Assembly: GCA_013360215.1 (NCBI GenBank) | Contig: JABWCP010000008.1 | Location: 62,001-126,000, forward strand | From: a bacterium | GTDB taxonomy: Bacteria > CLD3 > SB21 | Direction: 5' to 3' | Length of the DNA: 64,000 nucleotides | In this document: one piece after another, positions 24,920 to 34,977 of the stretch | Position numbering within the stretch: the stretch's first letter is position 1 | How the letters are laid out: every line of letters starts with the position of its first letter | Made by a program: the position numbers and the translations under genes | The notes under the pieces: generated by a model | Database searches by the model: none | Seen by the model: only the letters and a program-made list of their open reading frames with translations | What the model was told of the DNA's origin: nothing

Positions 24920-27228
24920 ACCGCCGGGAACTGCTGAAGCACATGGCTACTGTCGCTGCTATGTCCGCAGCCGCATCGTTTTTTCCGGGAATTGTATTTT
25001 CCGGCGAACAAGGTATCGAACGTTTTTTGCCGGATGAAAAATTGGACTGGAAAAAATCGCCTTGCCGTTTTTGCGGAACGGGTTGCGGGCTTCTGATCGG
25101 TATTCAAAACGGTAAAGCCGTCGCTGTCAAAGGCGACCCGGCCAGCGCCGTCAATCGCGGCTTATGCTGCATCAAAGGTTATCACTCTGTGATGGCGTTG
25201 TACGCCAAAGACCGCCTTACCAAACCGCTCATCCGGAAAAACGGACAGCTTGTCGAAACTACAATGAAAGAAGCGCTCGATCTCATCGCGCAAAAGATGA
25301 ATGAATGCATTGACAAAAACGGTAAAGATTCGGTGGCCATTTACGGTTCCGGTCAGTGGACCGTACCGGATGGTTATGTCGCCTCCAAATTTATGAAAGG
25401 CGGTATCGGCACCAATAATCTTGAGTGCAACGCACGTCTGTGTATGGCCAGCGCCGTAACCGGTTTTATGACGACATTCGGTCAGGATGAACCGATGGGT
25501 TGCTATGAAGACATTGATCATGCCGATGTGTACATCCTCTGGGGCAACAATATGGCCGAAATGCATCCGGTGCTTTTTTCCCGAATGCTTGATAACCGCC
25601 TCCGCCGCGGCGCCAAAATTATTGATTTCGCCACACGTACCACACGTACCAGTATGGCCGCCGATAAATCAATCTTATTCAAACCGCAAACCGATCTTGC
25701 TGTCGCCAATGCCATCGCCTACGAACTGATACGCACAGGCCGTATCAATCAGAATTTTATTCAAAAACACACGACGTTCAAAAAGGGTAAAACGCAAATA
25801 GGATATGGTTTAGAAGATAAGTTTGCATTCCAAGATGAACCGCAGGGTGCTTCGTTGGAGGAATACAAAAAATTTCTTGAAGACTATAAACCCGAAATCG
25901 TAGAAAAAGTTTCCGGGGTTTCGGCATCCGATATTCGTTATCTGGCGTCATTCTATGGCAATGCCAATAAAAAGGTTACCAGTTTTTGGTGTATGGGAAT
26001 GAATCAACATACACGCGGCACATGGATTCAAAACCTCGTTTATAACATTCATTTGCTGACAGGAAAAATATCTACGCCGGGAAACAGTCCCTTCTCGCTC
26101 ACCGGCCAGCCCAGCGCCTGCGGTACGGCCCGTGAAGTCGGTTGTTTTACACATCGTTTGCCGCACGGCGAAGTAACCAATGAAAAAGACCGTCAACACG
26201 CGGCTGAAATCTGGAAAGTTCCCGTTGAAAAAATCCCTGCCAAACCTACATATCACACCGTTGAAATGTTTCGCGCTCTGGATCGCGGGGATATCCGTTT
26301 TATGTGGATACAGGTTACCAATCCGATGGTGACCATGCCCAAACTGAAACGTTATCGCGACGGTGCCAAAAAAGAAGATCGTTTTATCGTCGTCTCCGAC
26401 GTCTATCCGACGCCGACCACCGACATCGCCGATGTGATTTTGCCCAGCGCCATGTGGATTGAACGCGAAGGCATGTTTGGTAACTCCGAACGACGCACGC
26501 AGCATTTCGAACAAATGCTGCAACCTCCGGGCGAATGCATTGCGGATGCATGGGCGATGATCGAAGTAGCTCGTCGGCTCGGTTACGGCGCGTTGTTTCC
26601 GTGGGATTCGAAAAACTATGTTGAAGAAATATGGAAAGAATATACGCAGTTTCATCACGGTAAAGATCACGAGATGGCTACGTACGAAATGCTCAAAGCC
26701 AATCCCGGCGTTCTTTGGCCATGTCCCGAGGGCAAAGAAACGAAGTGGCGTTACCATGCCGCCTACGATCCTGCAGCCAAAGGCGATGCGTGGGATTTTT
26801 ACGGCAAACCTGAAGGCAAAGCTTGGATATGGATTCGACCGTATGAACCGCCGCCGGAAATGCCGGACGATGATTACCCGTACTGGCTCAATACAGGGCG
26901 CGTTTTGGAACATTGGCACTCCGGTTCGATGACACGCCGCATCCCTGTATTGCATCAGGCCGTTCCTTCTTCCTACGTGGAACTCAATCCCGACGATGCC
27001 AAAGAACTTGGTATTCGTCATGGCGACAAAGTGCGCCTGACATCGCGTCGTGGCAGCATCGTTATGAGTGCTTCGATCAATGAACGTGGTGTCCCTCCGC
27101 ACGGCATGGTATTCGTTCCGTTTTTTGACGAGTCCCACCTTATCAACGAATTAACTCTGGATGCCTTTTGTCCTATTTCGCGGCAGCCGGATTTCAAAAA
27201 ATGCGCCGTAAAGGTGGAAAGAGCATGA
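24916..27228 (+). CDS. napA: Periplasmic nitrate reductase catalytic subunit
   Basis: This 770-residue molybdopterin oxidoreductase reduces nitrate to nitrite in the periplasm. A Tat signal occupies residues 1-32 ([11 protein letters not shown]). The 4Fe-4S site is C-R-F-C-G-T-G-C near residues 53-59, with the last Cys in [11 protein letters not shown]. The Mo-coordinating Cys is in [10 protein letters not shown]. The C-terminal domain with [13 protein letters not shown] and [10 protein letters not shown] binds the pterin. The length and Cys ligand suit NapA rather than a formate dehydrogenase, which would carry Sec/Cys in a different context. It overlaps napD and the napB-like gene by 4 bases each. 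Confidence 0.9.
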   Translation: MNRRELLKHMATVAAMSAAASFFPGIVFSGEQGIERFLPDEKLDWKKSPCRFCGTGCGLLIGIQNGKAVAVKGDPASAVNRGLCCIKGYHSVMALYAKDRLTKPLIRKNGQLVETTMKEALDLIAQKMNECIDKNGKDSVAIYGSGQWTVPDGYVASKFMKGGIGTNNLECNARLCMASAVTGFMTTFGQDEPMGCYEDIDHADVYILWGNNMAEMHPVLFSRMLDNRLRRGAKIIDFATRTTRTSMAADKSILFKPQTDLAVANAIAYELIRTGRINQNFIQKHTTFKKGKTQIGYGLEDKFAFQDEPQGASLEEYKKFLEDYKPEIVEKVSGVSASDIRYLASFYGNANKKVTSFWCMGMNQHTRGTWIQNLVYNIHLLTGKISTPGNSPFSLTGQPSACGTAREVGCFTHRLPHGEVTNEKDRQHAAEIWKVPVEKIPAKPTYHTVEMFRALDRGDIRFMWIQVTNPMVTMPKLKRYRDGAKKEDRFIVVSDVYPTPTTDIADVILPSAMWIEREGMFGNSERRTQHFEQMLQPPGECIADAWAMIEVARRLGYGALFPWDSKNYVEEIWKEYTQFHHGKDHEMATYEMLKANPGVLWPCPEGKETKWRYHAAYDPAAKGDAWDFYGKPEGKAWIWIRPYEPPPEMPDDDYPYWLNTGRVLEHWHSGSMTRRIPVLHQAVPSSYVELNPDDAKELGIRHGDKVRLTSRRGSIVMSASINERGVPPHGMVFVPFFDESHLINELTLDAFCPISRQPDFKKCAVKVERA

Positions 27229-27923
27229 ACCTCAAGAAGCTTTTGCTCCCTGAAAACCGCGTGATCTTTATCTCACTGAGCGCGCTTCTGATGCTGTGCG
27301 TCATCGTGATCGTGGGACAAAGCGTCATCCAGTCCGGAGCGGAAGCCTACACACCTTCGGTAAAAACACCGGGCGAAGCGGTGCTTCCGGATGAAGCCGG
27401 TGTTTTTAAACAAAGCGATCAGGCGCTTTATTATCTTGAGACACTCCATCAACAGGGTTCTCGCACACTTGCTGCGTTTTATGAGCGCCGGGCGTTTGAC
27501 GGTGCGCCGCCGGTAATACCTCACGAAGTGACAGATGAACGCAGTGTCGGTGGTAACACCTGCTTGCAATGTCATGAAAACGGCGGCTTTGTACCCAAGT
27601 TTAACGCTTATGCTCCGGTATCGCCGCACCCGCAGTTTTTGAGCTGTCGTCAGTGTCACGTACCGGTTACGACGCGCAACGTATTTCGCGCATCGGGATT
27701 TACGCCGGTGAAACCGCCGGCTATCAATCGTTCCGCTCTGACCGGTGCACCGCCGCAAATACCGCATGACCTTCAGATGCGGGAAAATTGTCTGGCGTGT
27801 CACGGTGGGCCGGCCTCCGTTCGCGAAATACGTACACCGCATCCGGATCGCGTCAACTGCCGCCAATGTCATGGAGCTATCGAAGATAATACCGCCTGGA
27901 TCCGTCCGGCGCCAACTCCGTAA
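27225..27923 (+). CDS. Tetraheme NapB-like cytochrome c (tandem duplication)
   Basis: This 232-residue protein has an N-terminal membrane anchor (about residues 12-32). Four heme motifs are present: C113-LQ-C-H117, C141-RQ-C-H145, C189-LA-C-H193 and C212-RQ-C-H216. The first half ([13 protein letters not shown], then SCRQCHVP) looks like diheme NapB. The second half repeats the theme ([13 protein letters not shown], then NCRQCH). Ordinary NapB has two hemes, so this seems to be a NapB duplication. It should pass electrons to NapA. The ATG overlaps the napA stop. Confidence 0.8.
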   Translation: MNLKKLLLPENRVIFISLSALLMLCVIVIVGQSVIQSGAEAYTPSVKTPGEAVLPDEAGVFKQSDQALYYLETLHQQGSRTLAAFYERRAFDGAPPVIPHEVTDERSVGGNTCLQCHENGGFVPKFNAYAPVSPHPQFLSCRQCHVPVTTRNVFRASGFTPVKPPAINRSALTGAPPQIPHDLQMRENCLACHGGPASVREIRTPHPDRVNCRQCHGAIEDNTAWIRPAPTP

Positions 27924-27941
27924 TCGCTTAACAAAAAAATT

Positions 27942-28595
27942 ATGCGACAACACATGTTGTTTTCTGCGAATACGCGCATTTCCGAAATTCTACGCACTAT
28001 GACCAGTGCTTGTTTGGTTGTAATTTTTGTTTCTTGCGGGCACGATCACACACAAGGCCTTTTGGAAAAACTAGATACCGCGCCCGCATGGTCGGATTCG
28101 GCCTATATGCATGTCCCTCCGACCACAGATACCTCGGCTTTGCATGCCGTACCACTTGTAGAACGACCTCTGTATGTCGTACCCCGCACGCCGCTAATCA
28201 AAAAATATCCCTGTACGGAATGCCATACCAAGGCTTTGGGACAGATGAAATCTAGCGATCCCTCGGGCCGAAAAGCGCACTGGGATAAAAACCTACAGCA
28301 TGCGACGACCAACGTTCTGCAATGCACTGTTTGTCACGATGAACGAAATTTGAATAACCTGCGCAGCATCACCGGTGCAGTCATCGCTTTTAACGATAGT
28401 TATCAGTTGTGCCAACAATGTCATTCGCGTCAATTCAACGATTGGCAGGGCGGTGCACACGGCAAACGTGTCGGCGGTTGGGCGCCTCCGCGCACCGTAG
28501 CGTTATGTGTCGAATGCCACAATCCGCATCAGCCGCGTTGGGATATACGTTGGCCGGCGCAGCCCAGTCTGACGATGCAACGATTGATCAAATAA
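27942..28595 (+). CDS. Tetraheme cytochrome c lipoprotein
   Basis: The protein has 217 residues. A lipoprotein-type signal ends in VIFVSCGHD, so the Cys near residue 32 is the likely lipid anchor. Four CxxCH sites follow: CTECH, CTVCH, CQQCH and CVECH. The C-terminal part (LCQQCHSRQFNDWQGGAHGKRVGGW, then CVECHNPHQPRW) resembles small multiheme proteins found with NrfD-type quinol complexes. It likely bridges the membrane ferredoxin/NrfD module and NapB. It starts 18 bases after the napB-like stop. Confidence 0.8.
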   Translation: MRQHMLFSANTRISEILRTMTSACLVVIFVSCGHDHTQGLLEKLDTAPAWSDSAYMHVPPTTDTSALHAVPLVERPLYVVPRTPLIKKYPCTECHTKALGQMKSSDPSGRKAHWDKNLQHATTNVLQCTVCHDERNLNNLRSITGAVIAFNDSYQLCQQCHSRQFNDWQGGAHGKRVGGWAPPRTVALCVECHNPHQPRWDIRWPAQPSLTMQRLIK

Positions 28596-28613
28596 TTTTA
28601 TAACGGATACAGC

Positions 28614-29753
28614 ATGTCACATTGCCAATGCCAACATACGCCGGATCCGCGCCGAGAAGGTCTGCGTGATTTACTTGCAGAAAATGTTCTCTCCGACTGG
28701 CTCAAACGAGACACCGAATGGGACTATCTGCGTGCGACGCCGTCGCTCGAAAATGTCATGCGCTGGAGTCAGTACCGCGATGACCATACGTCGGTACGAC
28801 CTGATCCCAAAGCAACAGCCGCTGATCACGTGTTAGAACAATCCATGGATCGCCGTTCTGCCTTACAAAATATGGCCGCGGCATTCGTCGCCGGCTTAGG
28901 ATTACTGCAAACCGCCTGCAATCCGCTTGCTCCGGCAGAAGATCGTGAAAAAGCACAACTGGCGTGGGATGATTATTTTCAGGGCAATTTTCGGATGATG
29001 AGTGACGCGGAAAAAAGAGAGGCCGTTAGCCGTCTGGAACGCATGTATGAAATGCATACCGGAAAACACGCACACATTTCCGATCAGGGCCCGATTCCCG
29101 GCGTACTTTACGGTTATGCATTCAATATTTCCAAGTGTCGCGGTTATCTGGAGTGTATCCGCGGATGCATCAAAGAAAATAATCAGGATCGCCGTTCCGG
29201 TATGCAGTACATCACCGTGCACGAACATAAAAAGGGCCGGATGGACTTTAGCGATGCACCGGACAATTTTTATCACGAAGTCCCGATGGAAGGTCATTTT
29301 TATATCGGCACGCAATGCATGCACTGCGAAAACCCGCCCTGTGTGGACGTTTGCCCTGTTCAAGCAACATGGAAAGAACAAGACGGCATCGTCGTAGTGG
29401 ACTATAACTGGTGCATCGGTTGCCGCTATTGCGCCGCAGCGTGCCCTTATGATGCGCGCCGTTTTAACTGGCAGGATCCGGTCGTACCGGAAAATGAGGT
29501 CAATCTTAATCAACACTATCTCGGTAACCGCCTTCGCAAAAAAGGCGTGATGGAAAAATGCACGTTTTGCATTCAGCGTACCCGTAACGGGAAAAATCCG
29601 GCTTGCGTCGAAGCATGCCCCACCGGCGCACGTATCTTTGGTAATTTGCTCGACCCTTCCAGCGAAATCCGCTGGGTTCTTGCCAATAAAAAAGTATTTC
29701 GACTAAAAGAAGATTTGGGAACCGAACCCAAATTCTGGTACTTCATGGATTAG
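28614..29753 (+). CDS. 4Fe-4S ferredoxin subunit, NrfC/PsrB type, with long N-terminal extension
   Basis: Of 379 residues, roughly the first 130 are an extension ending in DRRSALQNMAAAFVAGLGLLQTAC. This looks like an internal Tat-type or lipobox signal, as found when such subunits are exported. The iron-sulfur part has SKCRGYLECIRGC, then CENPPCVDVCP, then WCIGCRYCAAACPYDAR, then KCTFC with CVEACPTGAR. That is the standard four-cluster arrangement. It should pair with the NrfD subunit encoded 3 bases downstream to oxidise menaquinol. Confidence 0.88.
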   Translation: MSHCQCQHTPDPRREGLRDLLAENVLSDWLKRDTEWDYLRATPSLENVMRWSQYRDDHTSVRPDPKATAADHVLEQSMDRRSALQNMAAAFVAGLGLLQTACNPLAPAEDREKAQLAWDDYFQGNFRMMSDAEKREAVSRLERMYEMHTGKHAHISDQGPIPGVLYGYAFNISKCRGYLECIRGCIKENNQDRRSGMQYITVHEHKKGRMDFSDAPDNFYHEVPMEGHFYIGTQCMHCENPPCVDVCPVQATWKEQDGIVVVDYNWCIGCRYCAAACPYDARRFNWQDPVVPENEVNLNQHYLGNRLRKKGVMEKCTFCIQRTRNGKNPACVEACPTGARIFGNLLDPSSEIRWVLANKKVFRLKEDLGTEPKFWYFMD

Positions 29754-29756
29754 ACT

Positions 29757-31052
29757 ATGGAACATCTTGTTACGCCTGATCTGCCGCATCAAGCGGGAAA
29801 AATAACCGATGACATCCGTCCCGTCATCGCGCGTTCGTTTATTCGCGACGCGTTTGACAGCATCACACGCGGGAGGCCCGGTTATCATATCTGGATGGGC
29901 ATACTGACATTTTTTATGTTGGCCGGCGCCTATGCTTACTCCGTGCAGTTAAGCGAAGGCTTGGCCGTCACGGGTATGAACGATCGCGTGAGTTGGGGTT
30001 TTTATATTTCCAATTTCACCTTTCTTGTCGGTGTGGCGGCGGCCGCGGTGATGCTGGTGTTACCGACGTACATTCTCAAGGATGTTGATTTTTCTAAAGC
30101 CGTCCTGATCGGTGAAGGTCTCGCCGTTTCGGCGCTGATCATGTGTCTTGCTTTTGTGACAGTTGACCTCGGCGGCCCGGGTCGTGCATGGCACTTGATC
30201 CCCGGCATCGGTCGCTTCAACTGGCCAAGCTCAATGCTTACGTGGGACGTACTTGTACTCAACGGTTATTTATTTCTCAATCTTACAATCCCGTTTTACA
30301 TTCTGATGTGCCATTATCAGGGAAAGCATCCCAATCCCAAAGTTTATGTACCCGGTGTCATTATCAGCGTATTCTGGGCGTTCTGTATTCACTTAGTTAC
30401 GGCATTTCTGTACGCCGGTTTGCCGGCGCGACCGTTTTGGAATTCATCGCTTTTAGGTCCGCGATTTTTGGCGTCGGCTTTTGCGGCCGGTCCGGCGCTA
30501 ATCATCATTGTTTTATCCGTCATTCGCCGCTATACGACATATAAGGTTGAAAATGTAACACTGGGAAAAATAGCACTGATCGTAACCGTCGCCGCACAAA
30601 TCAATTTGATCATGCTCGGTTCCGAACTTTTTAAGGAATTTTACAAACCGACGCATCACAGCGAAAGCGCCGTCTATCTGTTCTTCGGATTACATGGTTT
30701 CGGTGCGCTAAAGCCGTGGATATGGACAGCCATCGGATTAAATCTTATTGCTACCGCCATTCTTACACTGAATCCGTTACGCAGTAATCACAAATGGCTT
30801 TTGCCCGCATGCGCTTTGCTTTTTCTAAGCATCTGGATCGAAAAAGGAATGGGTTTGATCATTCCGGGATTTATTCCCGGACCGTGGGGTAAAATCGTCG
30901 AATATGCTCCGACGTGGGTTGAAATTTTCGTCGCGCTCGGTATTTGGGCGATGGGCATGTTTATTTTTACATTGCTCGTCAAGATCGCTATTCCCATCGA
31001 AACCGGTGTTCTGCGATATCAGCCTGCGAAACCTTCACAAACCAAAAATTAA
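29757..31052 (+). CDS. nrfD: NrfD/PsrC-type quinol-oxidising membrane subunit
   Basis: This 431-residue inner-membrane protein is predicted to have about ten helices. It starts on the cytoplasmic side with GRPGYHIWMGILTFFMLAGAYAYS. Polar residues inside helices in VSWGFYISNFTFLVG and LDLGGPGRAWHL-type loops match NrfD/PsrC and alternative complex III subunits. It oxidises menaquinol and hands electrons to the ferredoxin subunit. No NapC/NapH is present, so this module most probably feeds nitrate reductase. Confidence 0.88.
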   Translation: MEHLVTPDLPHQAGKITDDIRPVIARSFIRDAFDSITRGRPGYHIWMGILTFFMLAGAYAYSVQLSEGLAVTGMNDRVSWGFYISNFTFLVGVAAAAVMLVLPTYILKDVDFSKAVLIGEGLAVSALIMCLAFVTVDLGGPGRAWHLIPGIGRFNWPSSMLTWDVLVLNGYLFLNLTIPFYILMCHYQGKHPNPKVYVPGVIISVFWAFCIHLVTAFLYAGLPARPFWNSSLLGPRFLASAFAAGPALIIIVLSVIRRYTTYKVENVTLGKIALIVTVAAQINLIMLGSELFKEFYKPTHHSESAVYLFFGLHGFGALKPWIWTAIGLNLIATAILTLNPLRSNHKWLLPACALLFLSIWIEKGMGLIIPGFIPGPWGKIVEYAPTWVEIFVALGIWAMGMFIFTLLVKIAIPIETGVLRYQPAKPSQTKN

Positions 31053-31056
31053 ACGT

Positions 31057-31398
31057 ATGCCACGCGTTACAAAAAAGAATACACCAAAACGTGCTATCCC
31101 AAAACGTTTCCAGCGTTTTCTGAAGGAGTATCCCGAAGTCGGTAAAGCCTATTCGGCATTGAGTCATGCCGTACAAGATGCCGGCCCGCTAAATGAAAAA
31201 ACCCGAACGTTGATCAAGATCGGTATTTCTGCTGGTTCGCGTCAGGAAGGAGCGCTCCATTCCCATGTACGCAAAGCGCTTGATGCAGGCGCTACGCCGG
31301 AAGAAATTCGCCACACCATTCTCCAATGCCTTCCTACCATCGGTTTTCCAGGCATGATGGCCGCCATGAGCTGGGCGGATGATATTTTGAACGGATAA
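31057..31398 (+). CDS. Carboxymuconolactone decarboxylase/AhpD-like family protein
   Basis: This 113-residue all-helical protein starts at ATG 31057, only 4 bases after nrfD. The family segment EGALHSHVRKALDAGATPEEI is clear. The redox CxxC of AhpD is not present at its usual place before that segment; only one Cys (ILQCLP) occurs. It may bind small molecules rather than act as a peroxidase reductase. Its place at the end of the nap operon suggests co-expression but no known role. Confidence 0.8.
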   Translation: MPRVTKKNTPKRAIPKRFQRFLKEYPEVGKAYSALSHAVQDAGPLNEKTRTLIKIGISAGSRQEGALHSHVRKALDAGATPEEIRHTILQCLPTIGFPGMMAAMSWADDILNG

Positions 31399-31676
31399 GC
31401 CTATCAAAAAAACTTCGCCGAAATCCGTTCCGCACCAACTTTGCTTCTTTATTTTCATCATGATTTTTTGATCTAATGTTTTATTATGTGGCTTCAAAAA
31501 TTTGCCACTCAAACAGAATCCAATCCAACCCTTAAACTACTCTAATCTCAATTGCCTGCCTCTTTGCAGTAAACATCAAAGCGCAAAAATACTTTACTAT
31601 GTCGTAACGGTATGGCACTGCACTTGATTATCTGAAAAACTATCCTCAGATTCCTCCAAAAACAAAGGGAAAAAGA

Positions 31677-32678
31677 ATGCCCGGCACCGTACGCATTGAA
31701 GTTTTGACAAGCGAAGTTTTGCAAAACAACCCGCTCAATGATCCGCACCAGCGCAAATTGGTCGTGTATTTGCCGCCTTCCTATATGACAGACCCCAGCC
31801 GGCGGTTCCCGGTTATTTACCTCTTGAGCGGATTTATGGGCTACGGTACGATGATGCTGTCACCGCAAGCCTGGGGTTATGCGATAGACGAACGTTGTGA
31901 TAAACTCATCGCCGAACACGCGATGGAAGAATGCATCGTCGTCATGCCGGATTGTTTTACCCGTTGGGGCGGTGCGCAGTATATGAATTCGCCCGCCACC
32001 GGCAATTATGAAGATTATATCATTCGCGAAATCATCCCGTACATAGATCGTACATTTAGCACACAGACCGAGCGAAATCACCGGGGTATCATGGGCAAAT
32101 CCAGCGGCGGATTTGGTGCGCTACGTCTTGCCGTAAACTACCCGGAATTATTTTCCGCTTTTTTTTGCAGCGCCGGCGATATGTATTTCGAATACGGATA
32201 CAAACCCGATATTCCCAAAACCTACAATGCACTGTATAAAACCGGTGGCCTGGACGGATTTTTAAAAAAATTTTTTGAAGCCCCAAAAAAATCCGGCGAA
32301 CAGATCACGGCTATCAATATCATCGCCATGGCGGCGGCTTATTCGCCGCAAGCATCCGAACCTTACGGTATCGAATTGCCTTTTGATCTGCAAACCGGCG
32401 CGCTCAAAGAGACCGTATGGCAACGCTGGCTCGCCCACGATCCGGTTTTTTGCGTGGATCAAAAAGCCTGGCGCGAGAATCTTTCTAAGATCAATCATGT
32501 TTTTTTAGATTGTGGTGCCCGTGATGAATACCATCTTCACATCGGTGCGCGTATATTTACGGATAAACTTCGTAACTATAGTATCCCGCATTGGTATGAA
32601 GAATTTGACGACGGCCACATGGGTACAAGTTATCGTTATGACGTATCACTTTCCAAATTAAGCCGGAGTATTGCATGA
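31677..32678 (+). CDS. Esterase, alpha/beta hydrolase (esterase D/feruloyl esterase type)
   Basis: In this 333-residue protein the nucleophile elbow is G-K-S-S-G-G (residues about 140-145). It is preceded by IIREIIPYIDRTF, which is typical of esterase D-like proteins. The acid and base are probably an Asp in FLDCGARDEYH and the His in DDGHMG near the C-terminus. There is no signal peptide. The stop overlaps the TPR gene start by 4 bases. In-frame sequence continues upstream without an ATG, so the start is slightly uncertain. Confidence 0.85.
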   Translation: MPGTVRIEVLTSEVLQNNPLNDPHQRKLVVYLPPSYMTDPSRRFPVIYLLSGFMGYGTMMLSPQAWGYAIDERCDKLIAEHAMEECIVVMPDCFTRWGGAQYMNSPATGNYEDYIIREIIPYIDRTFSTQTERNHRGIMGKSSGGFGALRLAVNYPELFSAFFCSAGDMYFEYGYKPDIPKTYNALYKTGGLDGFLKKFFEAPKKSGEQITAINIIAMAAAYSPQASEPYGIELPFDLQTGALKETVWQRWLAHDPVFCVDQKAWRENLSKINHVFLDCGARDEYHLHIGARIFTDKLRNYSIPHWYEEFDDGHMGTSYRYDVSLSKLSRSIA

Positions 32679-34969
32679 AATCATTGTTTTTTATTTTTGT
32701 TTTTGGCTTTTCCGGCTTGGTATCCGCGCAATCACTGCCGGTAACATTGTGGCTGGATGTACAAATCCAAGAACCGCTCGCATCCGACTCCAATGCATGG
32801 ACGGCACGGGCGCTCCACCGTTCTCTGGCACCCGCCTTGGATAAATCCTCTTATTTCAAAATCCATCCGTCCGCAAACGGAGCACCCGAATATTATGACG
32901 GCGTCATCCGTGTCGTGTGCGGTTATGAAAAAAATGAACTTCGCTTTCAGATGACCGTGCGCGATACACTGCATAGCCTTCAAAAAGATTTTTCATATAA
33001 AACCAAACCGGGACAACTTCGTGCGACGCATGAAAAAATGATGACCGATATTTTTTCATCCTTTAATATCGCCGATAAAAAAGCCCTCGAAACGGTAAAA
33101 AAAGATTTACAAAATATTCGCTCCGATGAAGCGTACACGATGCTTCAGCAAGCGTTTGCCGCATGGTCGGATACGCGAACCGCAGACAGCTGGATACAAA
33201 AAGCGTTACAAAAGGAACCGCGCGCTTCGCTCTTGTACGAACGCGCCGGTGAATTGGCCGCGGCGCGCAACGAATACGATGCCGCCATTAGTTATTATCA
33301 CAAAACTCTCGAGCTGGATTCGGCGCGCTTTTATATCTATCGAAAAATAGCGGATGTGCACTACGATCATAAAAACAATCTCAAGTCGGCAAAGGCTAAT
33401 TATTTTGAAGCCACGCACCGCGATCCGACAGACGCTGCAAGTTGGTTACAATTGGGTTACTGCGCTTATCTGGAAAAAGATTATACGATTGCACGTAACT
33501 ACGCCAATAAAGCCGTCGAAGTATGGCAGAAAAAATTCGGTAAAACCGTTTACCGGGAAACCGCTACGGCATGGAATCTGATCGGTAATGTCGCGGTCGC
33601 CGAACGTGATACAGCCGGTGCGCGCGAATATTTCGAAAAAGCAACGAACACCAATCCGTATGATATCATGGCGCGCAAAAACCTGGCGCGTTTATACGAA
33701 TTTGACCGCCGCTGGGACAAAGCCGTATCCATGTACGGTCAGGTATTAACTCTGGAATCGCAAGACATCACCGCGCGATTATCCTTGGCCAATCTCATGT
33801 ATCAGAAAAAACGGTATGTTGACGCCGCACGGTATTATGTCAGTGCCGTGATGATAAAACCCGAGTCAGAAAACCAACGTGAGAATCCGATACAAATCCT
33901 GCAGTGGATGTCCGCCAACCGCAAAGACATCAAACCTCTGCAAACACTGATGGATTCCGTAGATGAACGCATTCTTGACGACGCCACCGATCCCAAAAAG
34001 CAGTTCGAACTGCGCATCACTTCCGGTTATGTATATTTGTATTATTTGCAAAAACCCACCGAAGCCATCCATGAATTCAAATCCGCGCAATCGTTGAACC
34101 CGCGCGCATACCGGTTGGACTACTACCTCGGTGAAGCCTATTTTCAGGTCGGCTCGTATGATCTTGCATTACCTTTCCTGCGCCGCTATGCCGAGCATGC
34201 CGAAGACAGCTATACCTACGCCAAAGTATTTTTGCTGCTCGCCAAAACGCTTAACAAGCTCAAGCGGTACGAAGAAGCGCAAATCGAAATCATCAAAAGC
34301 ATTCGTGTATACCCCAATGCCGAATCGTATTACGTTCAAGGTATCGCGTTTCGCGGCACACAAAACAACGAAGAAGCTGTTCGCGCATTTGAACGGGCCG
34401 TCAAAGTATTTCCCAACTACACACAGGCGCATTACGAATTAGGCCGCGCCCACATGGCGCTTCGCAAATACGACAAAGCGCTCCCGGAGCTACAAAAAGC
34501 GGTCGAACTGGATTCGTCCAACTATCAGTACCGCCAGACTCTCGCACGCTGGTACAGCACGCTCGAGCGATGGGAAGAGGCCGATGCGACGCTGGCTGCG
34601 ACGGAGCGACGAATGTTAAGCGCCGGTGTCAAAGACCCCACGGTGTATGAAGATTGGGGCGAGCAGTATTTTCAGCAAAAGAAATACGATGTTGCCTCGC
34701 AAAAATATACTCTCGCCTACGGCGCCGATACGACGACGATCCAGGCTTGTTTTCGATTGGCCAGTATCGCCGCATCCCAGCATGACGGCACGTCCGCCCT
34801 GCGATGGCTGAGTCGTGCTTTCAGAAATCGTTTTGTGGACTTTAACGCGTTGCTCAAGGATAAAAACTTTAACGCCTTGCGTCAGACTCCCGAATATGTC
34901 GAACTGGTCGGCACCTATGAACGCGCTTACAACGAAGAAGTACAGAAAAAAATAAATTTGACCCGATAG
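32675..34969 (+). CDS. Large exported tetratricopeptide-repeat protein
   Basis: This 764-residue protein has a signal peptide at residues 1-19 (SLFFIFVFGFSGLVSAQ). A short alpha/beta domain of about 110 residues comes next. Then about fifteen TPR units cover most of the protein, for example AWSDTRTADSWIQKAL, YHKTLELDSARFYIYRK, YYLGEAYFQVGSYDLAL and HYELGRAHMALRKYDKAL. It presumably works as a periplasmic scaffold. It overlaps the esterase gene by 4 bases and lies 8 bases upstream of mazG, so these genes form an operon. Confidence 0.88.
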   Translation: MKSLFFIFVFGFSGLVSAQSLPVTLWLDVQIQEPLASDSNAWTARALHRSLAPALDKSSYFKIHPSANGAPEYYDGVIRVVCGYEKNELRFQMTVRDTLHSLQKDFSYKTKPGQLRATHEKMMTDIFSSFNIADKKALETVKKDLQNIRSDEAYTMLQQAFAAWSDTRTADSWIQKALQKEPRASLLYERAGELAAARNEYDAAISYYHKTLELDSARFYIYRKIADVHYDHKNNLKSAKANYFEATHRDPTDAASWLQLGYCAYLEKDYTIARNYANKAVEVWQKKFGKTVYRETATAWNLIGNVAVAERDTAGAREYFEKATNTNPYDIMARKNLARLYEFDRRWDKAVSMYGQVLTLESQDITARLSLANLMYQKKRYVDAARYYVSAVMIKPESENQRENPIQILQWMSANRKDIKPLQTLMDSVDERILDDATDPKKQFELRITSGYVYLYYLQKPTEAIHEFKSAQSLNPRAYRLDYYLGEAYFQVGSYDLALPFLRRYAEHAEDSYTYAKVFLLLAKTLNKLKRYEEAQIEIIKSIRVYPNAESYYVQGIAFRGTQNNEEAVRAFERAVKVFPNYTQAHYELGRAHMALRKYDKALPELQKAVELDSSNYQYRQTLARWYSTLERWEEADATLAATERRMLSAGVKDPTVYEDWGEQYFQQKKYDVASQKYTLAYGADTTTIQACFRLASIAASQHDGTSALRWLSRAFRNRFVDFNALLKDKNFNALRQTPEYVELVGTYERAYNEEVQKKINLTR

Positions 34970-34977
34970 GAGATGCG

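Noticed and set aside
25948-27138. 396-residue minus-strand frame opposite napA
   Set aside because: It lies wholly within the napA gene, whose motifs are certain; the shadow frame has no recognisable domain.
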